Below are positions 24,362 to 32,330 of a stretch of DNA of 38,136 bases, piece by piece (the stretch's first letter is position 1; each line of letters opens with the position of its first letter). The position numbers and the translations under genes were made by a program. The DNA is taken from contig JAQUCT010000011.1 of NCBI GenBank assembly GCA_028686075.1, positions 1-38,136 of the forward strand, in the 5' to 3' direction. Source of the stretch: Bacillota bacterium. Lineage in GTDB: Bacteria; Bacillota; Clostridia; Ch29. The notes beneath the pieces are model-generated. The model saw only the letters and a program-made list of their open reading frames with translations. It had not been told where the DNA came from and ran no database searches.

Positions 24362-25126
24362 ATGCTGGAGGAAGCGGTAGGCCTGGGCGCAAAGGATATG
24401 ATAGCACTGGTAGGTGCAGGGGGCAAGACAACCCTGGCCTTTTCCCTAGCTGCGGAATTGTCGCGCAAGGGGCATTCATTACTGGTAACCACCACTACTA
24501 AAATATATTACCCCCGGGAAAGGTTTGTAAGGGTTTATACTGAGGACAAAGGGGAGTTCACTCGGAGTTTTATTAAAAGGGTATTAAAGGAAGGCGTCCC
24601 GGTATTGGGCAAAGGTCTTTTGCCGCAGGGAAAGGTAAAAGGCCTGGAGCCCAACCGGGTGGATGATATTTTTTCGTGGGGACCGATTGAATACATTATT
24701 GTTGAGGCGGACGGTGCGGCAAGAAAACCCATAAAGCTTCCGGCGGAGCATGAGCCGGTAATACCAAAAAAGAGTACCATCGTACTGGGATTTATAGGTA
24801 TGGACGCCATTGGCAGGCCCATGACCGAAGCCAATTTCCACAGGGTTGATATTGCATGCCGTAAACTGGGGTATTATCACGGACAGACCATTGACGAAGA
24901 CATGGCGGTGTCCATTGTACTATGGAGTGAAGGCCTGTTTAAGGGGGTACCGGAGGGGGCTAAAAAGGTACTGGTACTCAATAAGGCCGACGGTGTCAGG
25001 GAAAAAACCAGTGCGAGAAAAATTGCGGCCAGGGTATTGGGAAAAAAGGGAAAGGATGATATAATACCGGATAAAATAATTGTTTCGTCCCTAGTTACCG
25101 GCGGCAGGGTAGAGGTGTTGGTATGA
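24362..25126 (+). CDS. yqeC: Selenium-dependent hydroxylase accessory protein YqeC
   Basis: 254 aa from ATG 24362 (GGGGTGG upstream); a GTG at 24347 is the alternative. It has the P-loop-like IALVGAGGKTTLAFSLAAEL near the N-terminus, VTTTTKIYYP, YIIVEADGAARKPIKLPAEH and PVIPKKSTIVLGFIGMDAIG, the diagnostic pattern of the YqeC family. YqeC proteins occur with selenium-dependent molybdenum hydroxylases (xanthine dehydrogenase and relatives) and are thought to help make the selenium-containing cofactor. It overlaps the next gene by four bases. Confidence 0.9.
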   Translation: MLEEAVGLGAKDMIALVGAGGKTTLAFSLAAELSRKGHSLLVTTTTKIYYPRERFVRVYTEDKGEFTRSFIKRVLKEGVPVLGKGLLPQGKVKGLEPNRVDDIFSWGPIEYIIVEADGAARKPIKLPAEHEPVIPKKSTIVLGFIGMDAIGRPMTEANFHRVDIACRKLGYYHGQTIDEDMAVSIVLWSEGLFKGVPEGAKKVLVLNKADGVREKTSARKIAARVLGKKGKDDIIPDKIIVSSLVTGGRVEVLV

Positions 25127-25683
25127 ACATATATGGAATTATCCTGGCGGCGGGGGAGGCTAAAAGAGCATCGGGTTATAAACTTTCTAGGCCTGTCATG
25201 GGAAAGCCCATGCTTGAATGGGTGGCGGACAGGGCAGCCGGGTCGAATCTAAAGGGAAATATAATGGTAACCGGAAAGGAAAGAGGATTTGCAGATGGAG
25301 TCGCGGCCAAATACCGGATGGACTGTGTTTATAACCCGGATTACAAAATGGGTATGAGTTCTTCTCTAAAAAAGGGTGTGGGCAGTCTGCCGGAAGACGC
25401 CGACGGGTTTGCGGTACTTCTGGGGGATATGCCCTTTATTAGAATTGAGACTATAAACCGTCTTATTGATGAATTTAACAGGAACCCGTCAACTGTGGTA
25501 CCTGCTTTTAAGGGCAGGAGGGGGCATCCTCCCATTTTCCCGGTAACCTTTATAAAGGATATATTAAGACTAACGGGAGATGAGGGCGCAAGAAGTATAA
25601 TAGAGGAGCGCACCGGGGGAGTAACCTATCTCAACACGGAGGACAGAGGGGTTGTAAGGGATATCGATTGTTTTCCGTGGTAA
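25123..25683 (+). CDS. MocA-like molybdenum cofactor nucleotidyltransferase
   Basis: 186 aa. The N-terminal IILAAGEAKRASGYKLSRPV is a variant of the LAAGxSxRMGxxK nucleotide-binding loop, then GKPMLEW; the metal-binding AVLLGDMPFI and PAFKGRRGHPPIF follow. MocA adds CMP to molybdopterin for the xanthine dehydrogenase family. The loop has Ala-Ser in place of the usual Met-Gly, so the exact nucleotide is uncertain. It overlaps yqeC (ATGA). Confidence 0.85.
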   Translation: MNIYGIILAAGEAKRASGYKLSRPVMGKPMLEWVADRAAGSNLKGNIMVTGKERGFADGVAAKYRMDCVYNPDYKMGMSSSLKKGVGSLPEDADGFAVLLGDMPFIRIETINRLIDEFNRNPSTVVPAFKGRRGHPPIFPVTFIKDILRLTGDEGARSIIEERTGGVTYLNTEDRGVVRDIDCFPW

Positions 25684-25715
25684 CCCGAAATAATGCCGTG
25701 GGGGAGGAAACTTAA

Positions 25716-26525
25716 GTGATCATTTACAGCCACATAGTAAAAGCCCAGCAGCAAAAGAGGGACTTTGCAGTGGTTACAATAGTAAAGGCCCAGGGGTCCA
25801 CGCCAAGGGGAGAGGACGCCAAGATGCTTGTATACAGTAACGGAGAAAGACTTGGTACTATTGGAGGCGGAGAACTGGAGGCCAGTGCCGTATGCGATGC
25901 AAGGACGGCGATTGCAAACAACAGGTCGGCCCTTGTTGAGTACAGGTTGGACGACCGGGATGAGGAAGGCTTGGGAATGAAATGCGGAGGGGATGTGCAG
26001 GTCTTTATTGAGGTACACAGGTCCAGGCCAAGGCTTATTATAGCGGGGGCCGGACATGTTGGAAAAGCACTGTGCGATGCGGCTTGTCTGCTTGACTTTG
26101 AAATAGTTGTTATAGACGACAGGGTGGAATGGGCCAACAGGGAGAGGTTTACAGGGGCGGCGGAGGTGCTGGCCTGCGAAAGCATATCCAAAATGCTTAA
26201 GGATATGGAGTTGACGGAGGAAAGCTTTGTAGTTATTGCTACAAGGGGGCATATGCACGATAAGGAAGCACTGGCGGCGGTGCTAGGCAAAAAGGTTAAG
26301 TATATAGGAATGATTGGCAGCTACCAGAAGGTAAAGCAGATATTTACGCAACTGCGGGAAGAAGGTTTTAAAAAGGAAGAACTCGAAAGGGTGTACTCGC
26401 CTGTAGGGCTGGACATAGGCGGGGAAAAGCCCGAGGAGATTGCGATAAGCATATTGGCAGAAATGCAGAAGGTCAGGTATTCGAGGGGCGGGGGTTCCCT
26501 GTCTACCGGAAAGGATCGCCTATGA
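25716..26525 (+). CDS. XdhC/CoxI-family Moco insertion and sulfuration protein
   Basis: 269 aa from GTG 25716, with GGGGGAGG nine bases upstream. The XdhC_CoxI domain has VTIVKAQGSTPRGEDAKMLV and GTIGGGELEA; the C-terminal Rossmann domain has LIIAGAGHVGKALCDAACLL, VIATRGHMHDKEAL, YIGMIGSYQKVK and SPVGLDIGGEKPEEIAISIL. XdhC binds the molybdenum cofactor and promotes its sulfuration and insertion into xanthine dehydrogenase. Here the client enzyme just upstream is a pseudogene, so it must serve another hydroxylase or be a relic still intact. It overlaps yqeB by four bases. Confidence 0.92.
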   Translation: MIIYSHIVKAQQQKRDFAVVTIVKAQGSTPRGEDAKMLVYSNGERLGTIGGGELEASAVCDARTAIANNRSALVEYRLDDRDEEGLGMKCGGDVQVFIEVHRSRPRLIIAGAGHVGKALCDAACLLDFEIVVIDDRVEWANRERFTGAAEVLACESISKMLKDMELTEESFVVIATRGHMHDKEALAAVLGKKVKYIGMIGSYQKVKQIFTQLREEGFKKEELERVYSPVGLDIGGEKPEEIAISILAEMQKVRYSRGGGSLSTGKDRL

Positions 26526-27331
26526 ATACGGGCGGAATAAGGGTATTGGTAAGGGGCGCCGGGGATATGGCCACCGGGATAGGGCATAGGCTTTTTAAAA
26601 GCGGTTTTAGGGTGTTTATGACCGAGATTGAAAGGCCCGCCTGCATAAGGCGCAGGGTTGCGTTCTCGGAGGCGGTATACGAGGGTAGCACTGAGGTGGA
26701 AGGAGTGACCTCCGTATTGGCGCACAGTCCCCGGGAGGCGGAGGAAATGAGCGGCCGGGGGTACATACCTGTACTGATAGACCCCCTGGCCAGGGCGGCA
26801 CAAGCCCTCAAACCGGATGCCGTAGTGGATGTCATAATGGCAAAGAAAAACCTGGGGACCGGCATGGATATGGCACCTGTTGTAATAGGGGTGGGGCCTG
26901 GATTTACGGCCGGCGTCGACTGCCATGCGGTGGTGGAAACCATGAGAGGTCACAACCTGGGAAGGGTTATTTATCAGGGCGAGGCAAGTCGGAATACGGG
27001 TGTCCCGGGCGAGGTGGCCGGTTTTGCCAGGGAAAGGGTTGTATATACTCCTGGGAACGGTATAATAAAGTCCGTTTGCGAAATAGGCACCCGGGTTAAA
27101 GCGGGCCAACTGATAGCCGTGGTGGGAGAAAACCGGATAACAGCACCCATTGATGGAGTAGTTAGGGGGCTGATAAGGGACGGATTTGCCGTTACAAAAG
27201 GAATGAAGATTGGTGATGTGGACCCAAGGGGCATTATAGATAACTGTTATACCATATCCGACAAGGCCAGAGCGGTGGGCGGCGGCGTGCTGGAATCACT
27301 GATGCACTGCTTGAATATTGCTGGCCTGTAG
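26522..27331 (+). CDS. yqeB: Selenium-dependent molybdenum hydroxylase protein YqeB (EF2563 family)
   Basis: 269 aa. The N-terminus VLVRGAGDMATGIGHRLFKS, the middle VDVIMAKKNLGTGMDMAPVV and GVGPGFTAGVDCHAVVET, and HNLGRVIYQGEASRNTGVPG are all diagnostic of the EF2563/YqeB family. A C-terminal biotinyl-like module follows (IGTRVKAGQLIAVVG, ITAPIDGVVRGLI). The family is a marker of selenium as a labile cofactor of molybdenum hydroxylases; the exact step is unknown. It is the last of four linked maturation genes. Confidence 0.92.
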   Translation: MNTGGIRVLVRGAGDMATGIGHRLFKSGFRVFMTEIERPACIRRRVAFSEAVYEGSTEVEGVTSVLAHSPREAEEMSGRGYIPVLIDPLARAAQALKPDAVVDVIMAKKNLGTGMDMAPVVIGVGPGFTAGVDCHAVVETMRGHNLGRVIYQGEASRNTGVPGEVAGFARERVVYTPGNGIIKSVCEIGTRVKAGQLIAVVGENRITAPIDGVVRGLIRDGFAVTKGMKIGDVDPRGIIDNCYTISDKARAVGGGVLESLMHCLNIAGL

Positions 27332-27357
27332 GGTTAACAAGGGGGAGGGGGGTGTCT

Positions 27358-28992
27358 ATGTACAGGGAGAGGGGTATAACCGTAGAGGAAATACTTGAAC
27401 TTGATATACTGGCCGGGGCGAGAGTTATAGCCGGAGCCGACGGCCTTGACCGGGCTGTGTCGGGCGTCAACGTTATGGAGGTGCCCGATATTTTCAACTG
27501 GGTGAAAAAAGGGGAATTTATCCTTACAACTGCCTATTCAATAAGGAACGATTCCGAAGCCCAGGTAAAACTGATTCCCGAGTTTGATAAAAGGGGTCTG
27601 GCCGGTCTGGGAATAAAGACCAAAAGGTATATAGACACTCTGCCGGATAGGATGATAGAAATAGCTAACAAATTGAGATTCCCCATCATTGAGCTGCCGA
27701 TAGACGTGTCATTTACAGACATAATAAATCCTATCCTTGAGAATATAGTCAACAAGCAGACCGCGCTTCTAATTAGAATTGACGACGTTCACCAAAGGCT
27801 TATGAATGTCCTACTGGAAGGAGGAAGCCTGAGGGATATTGCATTTGTGCTCCACAGGCTTGTGGTAAATCCCCTTGTAATTGAGGATATCATATTAAAC
27901 AATATGTATCCGGCCGGGGACAGGGACTTCCTTGATAAGGCGATAGGACATCTGGCCGGCGGTGTCCATAAGAGCGGTACCGACAGGATAGTGGACAGGG
28001 AGATAAAGAGGATAACCCTTCCGATAATATCCGGCAAAAAAGCCCACGGCTATATCCACGTGTGGGAGTGGGGGAAGTTAATCTTTCCTATTGACCAGCG
28101 GGTGCTTGAGGATTCGCTGGCAATTATTGCGCTGGAGATTACCAAGCAGATTGCCGTGCTGGAAGTGGAAAGAAAGTACAAAAACGAGTTTCTGGAGGAC
28201 CTTCTTTCCGGAAATCCCGATATGTACAGTATTGCTCTGGAGAGGGCATCCTTCTTCGGGATGGACCTGGGGAATGATTATGTCGCCATTGTATTAAAGA
28301 TAAACAGTCTAGGGAAATCCTTCAAAAAAACGTTGAACAATAGCTATTATCTGCAGTACTATAAGGCTTCAATAATAAGAAGCATTGAGAGAGTTTTAAG
28401 GGACAAGCGCTATACGTCTATAATAGGTAGCAAAAGCGATCAAATTATTATTCTGGTGGGCGTTGACGGAATGAAGGGCCCGATTTGGATAAACAAAAGC
28501 GTGTCCGATGTCGCAGGCGAGATTTTCCAAAGGGTGAAGGAAGAAATAAACGATAGCAATATAATAATGGCTATAGGCAAATATTTTCCGGGGCATCAAA
28601 ACATATGGAAGAGCTATAATACAGCACTGAAGGGTATAACCCTTGCCAGGTATCTGGATAAAAAAATAATCAATTTTGACGGGCTTGGGGTTTACAGGTT
28701 GCTTTGCAACGAACATATACAGCCGGAACTAGAGTATTTTTTAAACGACAACCTGAAACCGATACTGGAGTACGATAAAGCCCGAAACGGAGAACTGTTA
28801 AAAACTCTTGAAATGTATTTCAAGTATAATGGTAACTTAAAAAAAGTGTCGGAGGCCATGTTCACCCACTACAATACTATTTTGTACCGCATGCAGAAAA
28901 TCCGGGAGCTTACTAAAATGGACCTAAAAGACCCAAACGACAGGTTAAGCCTCCAGGTGGCAATAAGCATAATGCGTATAGACGTCCGGTAA
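27358..28992 (+). CDS. PucR-family transcriptional regulator
   Basis: 544 aa from ATG 27358, seven bases after GGGAGGGG; GTG 27352 is too close to it. The N-terminal PucR domain reads ITVEEILELDILAGARVIAG, GVNVMEVPDIFNWVKKGEFI and LTTAYSI. A GGDEF-like middle follows, and the C-terminus has the HTH_30 unit GNLKKVSEAMFTHYNTILYR. PucR-type regulators control purine and allantoin catabolism. It sits between the hydroxylase maturation genes and the allFGH-like locus and is the likely regulator of one or both. Confidence 0.9.
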   Translation: MYRERGITVEEILELDILAGARVIAGADGLDRAVSGVNVMEVPDIFNWVKKGEFILTTAYSIRNDSEAQVKLIPEFDKRGLAGLGIKTKRYIDTLPDRMIEIANKLRFPIIELPIDVSFTDIINPILENIVNKQTALLIRIDDVHQRLMNVLLEGGSLRDIAFVLHRLVVNPLVIEDIILNNMYPAGDRDFLDKAIGHLAGGVHKSGTDRIVDREIKRITLPIISGKKAHGYIHVWEWGKLIFPIDQRVLEDSLAIIALEITKQIAVLEVERKYKNEFLEDLLSGNPDMYSIALERASFFGMDLGNDYVAIVLKINSLGKSFKKTLNNSYYLQYYKASIIRSIERVLRDKRYTSIIGSKSDQIIILVGVDGMKGPIWINKSVSDVAGEIFQRVKEEINDSNIIMAIGKYFPGHQNIWKSYNTALKGITLARYLDKKIINFDGLGVYRLLCNEHIQPELEYFLNDNLKPILEYDKARNGELLKTLEMYFKYNGNLKKVSEAMFTHYNTILYRMQKIRELTKMDLKDPNDRLSLQVAISIMRIDVR

Positions 28993-29042
28993 CAAAGGAT
29001 TATGTCCTAAAACCTATATAATCTATTAGTATAATAATTGTG

Positions 29043-29072
29043 CCCCCTTATGGATTGAGGGGGTATTATTTA
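29043..29072 (+). terminator. Terminator after the PucR gene
   Basis: CCCCCT (29043-29048) and AGGGGG (29058-29063) form a GC-rich stem followed by TATTATTTATT. The stretch 29073-29179 holds no gene; AAGGTGAT precedes the next start. Confidence 0.7.
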
Positions 29073-29179
29073 TTAATCACATAATGCCACACCAAACTTT
29101 ATAACAGTTTTACAAAGGAATAGAGCAGCATAGAATTGAAAATTTTCGACGGGTAATGAAAGGATAAAGGTGATAATCA

Positions 29180-30100
29180 GTGTTTATTGAGGCAGAGTGG
29201 ATATCCTCGGATTTGACAGCGGTACTTACCGAAAAAGCTGTACAGGGCAGTGTGCATTCCATTTTCAGGGAAGTACTCAATATACGATTGCAGGACAACA
29301 GAATAGTATCAGTTACAGCCAGTGGTATACCCCATTTACCGTCCGCAGTTAAACTGGGGGCAGACGCTCCGGATGACTTCTGTCATATAAGAACAGACAT
29401 TGGGAACGGCGTAACCGTTTCAAAGGGAAGGGTTGATTTTGAAGACGGTTCACTTTGTATAGGAACAAAAAAGGCAAAGGTCTGGGATGCAGGTCTTCAG
29501 TTTGTAAAGCCTTCGGTATCGAAAGAAACATTGACAGCAAATCTGGAGCGGATAAAAACACTGGTTTTAGAACAGGGAAACAGGGACGGACTGTCATCCA
29601 TACTGCATACCTGCAGTTCAAACAGGCTGGTGAGGTTTGTAATGCCCTCCATCGACCGGCTGGCAAAGGCAATAAGACTGCAGAATCGGGACCTTGTTAG
29701 TGAGGCCGCAGTCGGCCTACTGGGGTTCGGGCCGGGGCTTACCCCGTCCGCCGACGATTTTTTATTAGGGATAATGGCGTCTCTGTACTATATAGGCGAC
29801 TATTACGACTTTGATTTGTCTCGCACAGCAGCCATTGCCGGGGCGTTGGTGCGTGACCTGGGGGGCAGAACCACTTTGGTGAGCGAGACAATGCTGAAAA
29901 ACGGGGCACTGGGATACTTTAACCAGCCTTTACGTGCCCTGATGCAGGTGCTGACGTCAAAGGAGGCCGTGAAGGACGAGTGTCTCTCGGTTATAGGTAT
30001 AGGCGGCTGTTCCGGGAGCGACTGCCTTGCCGGGGTTGTGTTCGGTGCAAGGCTTACAGCCGGAATAAACGAGGAAAAGGAGGCAGGGGAATGCCTGTAA
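29180..30100 (+). CDS. allH: DUF2877 protein, AllH (YlbF) homologue
   Basis: 306 aa from GTG 29180 with AAGGTGAT upstream. The DUF2877 family pattern is clear in SEAAVGLLGFGPGLTPSADD and FLLGIMASL, with IGIGGCSGSDCLAGVVFGAR near the C-terminus. In E. coli the homologue (ylbF, renamed allH) is one of three proteins required for oxamate carbamoyltransferase, the step that makes carbamoyl phosphate from oxalurate in anaerobic allantoin breakdown. The stop lies inside the start of the fdrA remnant. The other required subunit genes follow, but fdrA is broken. Confidence 0.85.
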   Translation: MFIEAEWISSDLTAVLTEKAVQGSVHSIFREVLNIRLQDNRIVSVTASGIPHLPSAVKLGADAPDDFCHIRTDIGNGVTVSKGRVDFEDGSLCIGTKKAKVWDAGLQFVKPSVSKETLTANLERIKTLVLEQGNRDGLSSILHTCSSNRLVRFVMPSIDRLAKAIRLQNRDLVSEAAVGLLGFGPGLTPSADDFLLGIMASLYYIGDYYDFDLSRTAAIAGALVRDLGGRTTLVSETMLKNGALGYFNQPLRALMQVLTSKEAVKDECLSVIGIGGCSGSDCLAGVVFGARLTAGINEEKEAGECL

Positions 30101-30671
30101 AGGTTTCGGTAAAGAAGAATTCTTATTATGATTCGGTAACACTTATGCTGATAACAAAGGAAGTCAAAAATACAGAGGGTGTCAGGCAGGTTCTGACAGC
30201 AATGGGGACCGAACTGAACAAAGAATTAGCAAAGGACCTGGGGTTGGTGGACGATAGGCTAAAAGATTTGACGCCCAACGACTTTTTTATCGTCACCGAT
30301 GTAGAAAGAGAGGAGGCCTTTGACGAGGTAACCAAAACGGTGCAACAACTGCTGAACCGTAAAAGGGTTGACGTTTCCGACTACCGGCCGCCGACCCGGA
30401 AACTGCGGTTATTCTTATGGATTTTGTACTGGGATATGGAGCAAATACGGACCCTGCCGGGGAAATGGTGACGTTTATTGAGCAGGCAAGGGAGGCCGCC
30501 CGGGAAAAGGGCAGGTACCTTTGTATAGTAGGCAGCGTCTGCGGCACCGAACAAGACCCTCAGAACCGTACAGAGCAGGAGGCGAGGCTCCGAAAAGCCG
30601 GGGTAATAGTGATGCCCTCCAATGCCCGGGCGGTAAAGCTGGCAGCTGAAATAACAGGCAGATTGGAGTGA
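30091..30671 (+). pseudogene. FdrA (AllF) with large internal deletion and frameshift
   Basis: From ATG 30091 the frame has the FdrA N-terminus: VKVSVKKNSYYDSVTLMLIT, GVRQVLTAMGTELNKELAKD, DFFIVTD. At about 30400 the match jumps, one frame away, to VILMDFVLGYGANTDPAGEM, CIVGSVCGTEQDPQNR and GVIVMPSNARAVKLAAEI. That is the C-terminal part of the succinyl-CoA-synthetase-like region. FdrA is normally about 500-550 aa; roughly 300 codons of the middle, with the CoA-ligase-type active region, are missing. The upstream frame runs on to a stop at 30471. The fragment order is preserved, so this is a deletion, not a rearrangement. Confidence 0.8.
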
Positions 30672-30676
30672 TATGC

Positions 30677-30850
30677 ATGTCAAATATCAATAGGCTCTTC
30701 AAAAACCAATTGAAGGTAATAAATATTGGCCTTGAAGCATTCTATGGCGATTTAAAAAAACAGAAGGTGGAAGTAATCCATGTTGACTGGAGGCCTCCGG
30801 CGATGGGCAACAAAAAGATGGTCTCCCTTCTTAATAGATTAAAATCTTAA
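30677..30850 (+). CDS. Small FdrA/YlbE-associated protein
   Basis: 57 aa from ATG 30677. LFKNQLKVINIGLEAFYGDL and VEVIHVDWRPPAMGNKKMVS form a conserved segment that in other allFGH-type loci occurs as a terminal extension of FdrA or YlbE proteins, here as a separate frame ending LLNRLKS. I recall this motif from the family but cannot verify its exact placement. It lies between the fdrA remnant and allG with short spacers, so it is probably translated. Confidence 0.65.
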   Translation: MSNINRLFKNQLKVINIGLEAFYGDLKKQKVEVIHVDWRPPAMGNKKMVSLLNRLKS

Positions 30851-30864
30851 AGGAGTTGGTTTGA

Positions 30865-32127
30865 ATGGTACAGGAAAGAATTGAGGCTGCCAACAAAGAA
30901 ACGGTAAGAATAATGATGGAAGGTCAGCCTACGCTTATTGGTGTGGGTACGGCGCTGAAGGATATACCCGGCATGACTCCAAAGACTTTGCTTCACGCAG
31001 GCCCTCCCATAACATGGGATAAGATGTCCGGCCCCTTGAAGGGAGCGATAATAGGAGCACTTATATATGAGGGGCTTGCGAAAAACGAGGACAAGGCAGC
31101 GGAGTTGGCGGTGTCCGGCGAGATAGAATTCGCACCCTGTCATCACCATAGTTCCGTAGGACCTATGGCGGGGGTAACAAGCCCTTCCATGCCGGTATGG
31201 ATAATTGAGAACAAGGCTTACGGCAACAGAGCGTACTGTACTCTTAACGAAGGGCTGGGGAAGGTGCTCAGGTACGGGGCTTACAGCAGTGAAGTTATAG
31301 AGATGCTGAGGTGGATGGAAGGGGTCCTCGGCCCGGTGATTGGGGAGACGTTAAGGCTGCACGGCCCTATAGACTTAAAGAGCATGATAGCCCAGGCCCT
31401 TCAAATGGGGGATGAAGGACACAATCGAAACAGGGCCGGGACATCGCTGCTCATCAGGGAATTGGCTCCGTATATGCTGCAAACGAAATTTGATACCGTG
31501 GATAAGATTGACGTATTGAATTTCATAAACAGCAACGATCACTTTTTCCTCAACCTGACCATGCCGGCGTGTAAGGCGACTCTTGACCCGGCCGGCGGAA
31601 TAGAATACAGCACCATTGTAACAACTATGGCAAGAAACGGGACCGAATTCGGGATTAGGGTGAGCGGTTTGGGGGGCAGATGGTTTACAGGACCTTCAGG
31701 AATAGTAAAGGGTTTGCTGTTCCCCGGGTTTACCGATAAAGATGCAAACCCTGATATAGGAGACAGTGTAATAACCGAAACCACGGGAATTGGCGGTTTT
31801 GCAATGGCGGCTGCTCCTGTCATAGTACAGTTCGTGGGTGGCAGTGCTGGCGATGCGCTTAACTTTACCCAGAGGATGTACGAAATAACCGAAGCCGAGA
31901 ATACCGTCTACAGGATTCCGGCCTTAAACTTCAGGGGTACGCCTACCGGTATAGACATAAGGAAGGTGGTTGAAACAGGTATACTGCCCAATATAAATAC
32001 CGGTATTGCTCATAAAGATGCTGGTGTGGGGCAGATAGGTGCCGGTTTGGTGGAGCCTCCGGCCAAGTGCTTTGAGGATGCGCTGGAGGCCTTTGTTGAG
32101 GACCTGGAGATAAAAGGACAGCTGTAG
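30865..32127 (+). CDS. allG: DUF1116 protein, AllG (YlbE) homologue
   Basis: 420 aa from ATG 30865 with AAAGGAG upstream. Characteristic DUF1116 segments are TLIGVGTALKDIPGMTPKTL, HAGPPITWDKMSGPLKGAI, CHHHSSVGPMAGVTSPSMPV and DEGHNRNRAGTSLL. The E. coli homologue (ylbE, renamed allG) is needed with FdrA and YlbF for oxamate carbamoyltransferase. The reading frame is full length and uninterrupted. With FdrA destroyed next door, either another FdrA copy exists elsewhere or this is a not-yet-decayed relic. Confidence 0.88.
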   Translation: MVQERIEAANKETVRIMMEGQPTLIGVGTALKDIPGMTPKTLLHAGPPITWDKMSGPLKGAIIGALIYEGLAKNEDKAAELAVSGEIEFAPCHHHSSVGPMAGVTSPSMPVWIIENKAYGNRAYCTLNEGLGKVLRYGAYSSEVIEMLRWMEGVLGPVIGETLRLHGPIDLKSMIAQALQMGDEGHNRNRAGTSLLIRELAPYMLQTKFDTVDKIDVLNFINSNDHFFLNLTMPACKATLDPAGGIEYSTIVTTMARNGTEFGIRVSGLGGRWFTGPSGIVKGLLFPGFTDKDANPDIGDSVITETTGIGGFAMAAAPVIVQFVGGSAGDALNFTQRMYEITEAENTVYRIPALNFRGTPTGIDIRKVVETGILPNINTGIAHKDAGVGQIGAGLVEPPAKCFEDALEAFVEDLEIKGQL

Positions 32128-32129
32128 GG

Positions 32130-32298
32130 CTAGTTGTTCTGAAGAAGCGAAGCCCGAAGAATCCGACTCTGTCGCTTAAGAGGGCGAAGCCCGAAGAATC
32201 TTATTGGATATAGGTCCTTCGCTATCGCTCAGGATGACAAAATGGTCGCTCAGGATGACACGTTATAAGATGTAAAGTCTTAAGCACGTTATATATAG
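32130..32298. repeat. Composite dispersed repeat between allG and the CoA transferase
   Basis: The spacer contains GAAGAAGCGAAGCCCGAAGAAT twice in similar form (about 32141-32162 and 32183-32202), CCTTCGCTATCGCTCAGGATGACA and a second CGCTCAGGATGACA, then the 46-bp unit at 32253-32298 that is shared with 8461-8506. Nothing else is visible here. Confidence 0.65.
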
Positions 32299-32330
32299 TA
32301 TAAACAATGTCCAAAAGAGGGGAGGATTTT

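Noticed and set aside
26321-27109. 262-codon minus-strand open frame over yqeB
   Set aside because: Antisense shadow of a well-recognised YqeB gene; no domain and low-quality composition.
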